In this document: one piece after another, positions 60,559 through 64,000 of the stretch
How positions within the stretch are numbered: position 1 is the first letter of the stretch
How the letters are laid out: each line of letters opens with the position of its first letter
Source: Cotesia glomerata
Lineage: Eukaryota > Arthropoda > Insecta > Hymenoptera > Braconidae
DNA length: 64,000 nt
Assembly: GCF_020080835.1 (NCBI RefSeq)
Contig: NC_058166.1
Coordinates: 13,727,043 to 13,791,042 of the forward strand
Direction: 5' to 3'
Made by a program: the position numbers and the translations under genes
The notes under the pieces: generated by a model
What the model was told of the DNA's origin: nothing
Databases searched by the model: none
Seen by the model: the letters and a program-made list of their open reading frames with translations, nothing else

Positions 60559-60947
60559 GATGCGGAATCAGGAGAGGAGCGAAATTTCAAGTGGTGGTCA
60601 GTCAACTTGGTGCTAATTTAAAGACTGAATTTCAAGGATTTTAAGTGCTGAAGGAAGCTAACTGTGATTGATGATTATTCATTGATCATTCAAGGGCTGA
60701 CGTTGTTTTTATTGAACAAAAAGCTTATAAATTGGTGGGGGTTACGCGTTTTGGACGCGGTGCCCACAACGGGCGCAGATGGGAGCTAGTTTTATAAATT
60801 TAAAGTGGGTGGTAAAACCCACAGTTAAACACTTACTATCGAAGGTGCCTAAATTATTTGAATTTTTAAATAATAAGAGTCTAGACCGCCGAGTCTTTGG
60901 TATCATACCTTGTACTGAATTGTTTAAACTCAATCAAGCTGGAATTG
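60559..60947 (+). promoter_or_regulatory. GRK 5'UTR with a long upstream ORF
   Basis: An acceptor (TAAATTAG at 60,551-60,558) begins a leader exon. It carries an upstream ATG at 60,779 whose frame (MGASFINLKWVVKPTVKHL...) runs 170 bp, overlaps the GRK ATG in another frame and closes in exon 2 (TGA 61,077-61,079 after splicing). Such an overlapping uORF would be expected to reduce initiation at the GRK start. Confidence 0.5.
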
Positions 60948-63711
60948 ATGGAGTTGGAGAATATTGTAGCCAATACCGTTTATCTCAAAGCACGAGAAGG
61001 TATTTTTTTATTTATTTATTTATTTATTTATTTATTCAAGTATTGTAATTTATGTTTATTAAATTCCAGGCGGTGGTGACAGTAATAAAGGTAAAAGCAA
61101 AAAATGGCGAAAGATACTCCAATTTCCCCACATATCTCAATGCATTTATTTACAAGATAAGCTTGGTGAGTTTATTGAGTTTATTATTAATAGAGGATTT
61201 TTTTATTTTATTAAATATTTTTTTTGTTTAGATATTAAGTACAGCTATGTCGTTGATCAACAACCTATCGGGCGAGTGCTCTTTAGGCAATTTTGCCAAG
61301 ATTTAAAACCTGCCTATCATCGCTTCAATCTTCTGCTAGATGCCATTGAAAAGTATGAAATAGAAATAGACGAAAATCGAATAGAGTTAGCCAAAGACCT
61401 GTATGAACAGTATTTGAAACACGAAAATTCTGAAGTTTCGGGCATTCTTAATGATTCGGTGATATCCCAGTGCGAGGAACGTCTCAGTTCTGCGGGAAAA
61501 GATTTATTTGTTCAAGTGTCTTCGATTGTTAAAAACTATCTTGCCGGTGAACCTTTCTTGCAATTTCGTTCTAGTTTCTACTTCTATAGGTAAGTTATTT
61601 AAATTAATCTTATTTTATTTGATAAATAATTAACTTGATTAAAGAAAAATAATTACAAAAGTTGAAAGATATTAGAAATTTTTTTAGAATTTTACGGCAA
61701 TAAAATTATTTATTTATTTATCTATTCAATTTAATCGGTCCTAGAACAAGTGTTGCCTAAGGTAAAGTACATAATATAACATTCATAGTGAGTAATTTCA
61801 TATACATAAAAGTAAAACATATATTATATATAAAGTTAATTAATTTGAATTATTGTGAAAAATTCTAGTTGAAAAAATTCAAAAAAATTATTAGTGAAAA
61901 TTTTGAGGAACATTTTTTTATTTTAATTGATTTGTTATAAAAATAAAAAAAATTGACAATTGTCAGCTAACTTTAGTTTTATAAAAAAAAAAACATTATT
62001 TTTGGTTCAAGTAAATTATTCTTGATTTAAAAATTTTCATGCTTGATAAAAAACAATCAAACTCTTCAAAATTATTTTCTTGATTTAAAATTTTTTTCTT
62101 GAATCAAGTTAATTTTTTGGTAATTATTTACAAGTTATTTACCATAATTAGGTGAAAAATTAACAATTTCAATTTTTTTTTTATTCTGCTTGTTTTTACG
62201 GCGCATTTATTATAAAAAATGTAATAGAAAAAAATGAAGATGTCGATAGCTTTTTTACCTTCAAAAATTGAAAAAAATTTTAGCTCTCGTGTTTTTGGAT
62301 AAAATTTCTATTTTATATTTTTTGGAAAAGTACATAAAAAACGTACAATTTTTTTGAAAATTTGTAAAAATTGTGATAATCAACTTTTTTTTTCATTTAT
62401 AAGTTCATTTTATGTATTTTTCAAAAAAAAAATATCAATAAAATCAAATAGAAATTTCGTTCAAAGAAATAAAAATTAAAATTCACAGAAAAAACAAGAT
62501 GACACTGGATATCATCCCAGATTATACTCAGAGATATCTGTGGTGAAAAAAAATTTCAGATAATAACTAGAAAAATCCAGATTATACTGCGTGATATCTG
62601 GATTATACTCATTGTAATCTGGATTATACTAGCTACTTTCTGAAATTTTTTTTCACTCAAGTATAATTCGGGATGATATCCAGTGTCATCTTGTTCTTTC
62701 CGTGTGGTTGACTTGTGAATATTTACCAATTTTTTTTTATCAATGTGTATTATTTAAAATAAATTTTTTTGACTCGACAATTGAATAACATAATTTATTA
62801 ACAGGTACCTACAATGGAAGTGGTTAGAATCACAGCCAGTAACTTACAAAACCTTCAGAATGTACAGAGTACTAGGAAAAGGCGGATTTGGAGAAGTATG
62901 TGCCTGCCAAGTTCGAGCGACTGGAAAAATGTATGCGTGCAAAAAGCTGGAGAAGAAACGAATAAAAAAACGCAAAGGCGAATCTATGGTACTAATAGAG
63001 AAAAACATACTCCAAAAAATAAACTCTAAGTTTGTAGTATCTTTGGCGTACGCATATGAAACAAAAGATGCACTCTGTCTCGTGCTAACAATAATGAATG
63101 GTGGTGATCTTAAATTTCATATTTACAATATGGGCGGTGAACCAGGTTTTGATATCAATAGAGCTCGATTTTACGCCGCTGAAGTGGTTTGTGGTCTCGA
63201 GCATCTTCATCTTCAAGGCATTGTTTATCGTGACTGTAAACCCGAGAACATACTTCTTGATGATCATGGACATGTGAGGATATCCGATCTCGGATTGGCC
63301 GTTGAAATTTCTGAAGGCGATATGGTGCGTGGTCGAGTGGGTACTGTTGGTTACATGGCGCCAGAAGTTATTGATAATGAAAAATACACCTTCTCACCCG
63401 ACTGGTTCAGCTTCGGTTGTCTCGTTTATGAGATGATCGAGGGTCAAGCGCCGTTCAGAGCCCGGAAAGAGAAAGTTAAGCGCGAAGAAGTTGATCGACG
63501 TGTCAAGGAAGATCAAGAAAAATACTCTCACAAATTTACCGAGGAGGCCAAGAATTTGTGTCAACAGTTACTGAAGAAAAATCCAAAGAATCGGTTAGGG
63601 TGCAAGTGTGGTAGATACGGTGCGAAGGAAGTTAAGCTTGATAGTTTCTTTCAGTGCTTGAATTGGAAAAGAGTCGAGGCTGGTATGTGGGACCCGCCAT
63701 TTATTCCAGAT
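60948..63711 (+). CDS. Gprk2: G protein-coupled receptor kinase, GRK4/5/6 type (5' part)
   Basis: Four exons are visible (60,948-60,999; 61,070-61,165; 61,232-61,589; 62,805-63,711), giving 471 residues; the gene continues beyond the window. The kinase phosphorylates activated GPCRs at the membrane, and fly Gprk2 also acts on Smoothened. The N-terminus MELENIVANTVYLKAREG is diagnostic of GRK4/5/6, followed by the Lys-rich WRKILQFPHISQC. An RGS-homology domain covers about 50-170. The AGC kinase domain starts near 190: GKGGFGEV (193-200), catalytic K215, YRDCKPEN with D312, DLG with D330 and APE near 355. The unusual C in RDCKPEN (usually RDLKPEN) is, as I recall, normal for insect Gprk2. The C-terminal kinase extension and membrane-binding tail are off the right edge. 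The start is supported by conservation despite the upstream ORF. Confidence 0.92.
61710..61830 (-). pseudogene. Possible LINE 3' tail in a GRK intron
   Basis: Read on the minus strand, an ATAGATAAATAAATAAATAA run follows a GC-richer stretch (TTAGGCAACACTTGTTCTAG) without coding similarity. The tail form suggests a LINE 3'UTR fragment. Confidence 0.3.
61979..62125. mobile_element. TTGATTCAAG MITE (family I), diverged
   Basis: It opens with an A-rich run and TTGGTTCAAGTAAATTATTC and closes with CTTGAATCAAGTTAATTTTT, like the copies in the TNFR-gene intron. It lies in the GRK intron between exons 3 and 4. Confidence 0.5.
62484..62704. mobile_element. CACGGAAA-type foldback (family B relative), 221 bp
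   Basis: The ends are CACAGAAAAAACAAGATGAC and GTCATCTTGTTCTTTCCGTG, with inner arms GATATCATCCC. It contains GTGAAAAAAAATTTCAGA and its complement, exactly as in elements at 568 and 4429. It lies in the GRK intron just before the kinase exon. Confidence 0.65.
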
Positions 63712-63781
63712 GTAAGTTGTTGCTTAATTTTATTTTATTTTTTTAATGTAAATAATCTGAGTTATTAGGAGAATAAGTGAA

Positions 63782-64000
63782 ATTTTGTGTCCAAGATAGT
63801 CATATGATAAAATCAGTTTTTTTAGTAAAATTTAATGTCATTGCATAAGTCTCGACTTAAATTTGTGCCTTTTCAAGGTTTCATTTAATTCTCAGCGATA
63901 GCTAATTTATTGTGATTAGTACTTAGGCAGCTTTAGAAAAAGCTCTATCTCTAGATACATAATTAAGAGATAACCTTGTATCTTGTGAACTATTGACATT
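63782..64000 (-). repeat. Family D repeat, reverse orientation, cut by the window edge
   Basis: Reverse complement of the tandem units at 32.7-34.6 kb: TGCCTTTTCAAGGTTTCATT, CTCTATCTCTAGATACATAA and TTGTATCTTGTGAACTATTG. It lies in the GRK intron. Confidence 0.75.

Overview
The window is a very AT-rich (I judge well over 70% A+T by eye) eukaryotic nuclear sequence with spliced genes, GT-AG introns, long introns and dense nested transposon remnants. The protein-coding exons read as insect orthologues: an AP-2 alpha adaptin, a GRK4/5/6-type receptor kinase like Drosophila Gprk2, a TAP26/CCDC59 ribosome-biogenesis factor and a wengen-like TNF-receptor cysteine-rich protein. Compact AT-rich genes plus the repeat style suggest a hymenopteran, perhaps a parasitoid wasp, but the sequence alone does not prove the order. 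I assigned exon joins by hand from splice sites and reading phase.

Layout. 1-20,270 is gene-free and built from nested mobile elements. The largest is a 5-kb TTAA-flanked piggyBac-type element (3192-8210) that interrupts a palindromic dispersed repeat and itself carries a long-TIR element, a 1.3-kb foldback element, a Tc1/mariner-type MITE and a hairpin-module element. 20,605-32,422 is a two-exon gene for a small secreted TNFR-CRD protein with an 11.3-kb intron. That intron holds a Helitron, several TTGATTCAAG MITEs and a 174-bp near-perfect hairpin. 32,700-34,630 is a four-unit ~480-bp tandem array. 36,414-44,410 (minus) is AP-2 alpha in eight coding exons, and 46,640-47,294 (minus) is TAP26 in three. 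47,536-51,300 is repeats, including a GC-rich minisatellite foldback. 51,366-54,642 encodes an unrecognised secreted eight-cysteine protein in five phase-0 exons. 55,146-58,516 is a four-level nest of elements: an old MITE, split by a microsatellite-bearing element that holds an R1-like retrotransposon inside its (GT)n tract, and split again by a 5S-like SINE candidate carrying a mariner-type MITE. 58,559-59,243 has a foldback and 18S rRNA-derived fragments. 60,948 to the right edge is the 5' part of the GRK gene, which runs out of the window.

The four recognised genes belong to membrane signalling and trafficking (TNFR-like, AP-2, GRK) and ribosome biogenesis (TAP26). Nothing indicates co-regulation; the neighbourhood looks like ordinary insect gene order. 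The most informative material is the repeat landscape. Several insertions can be dated relative to one another, and their empty target sites are preserved in paralogous repeat copies inside this same window. I use provisional family letters (A to R) only to cross-reference copies here.
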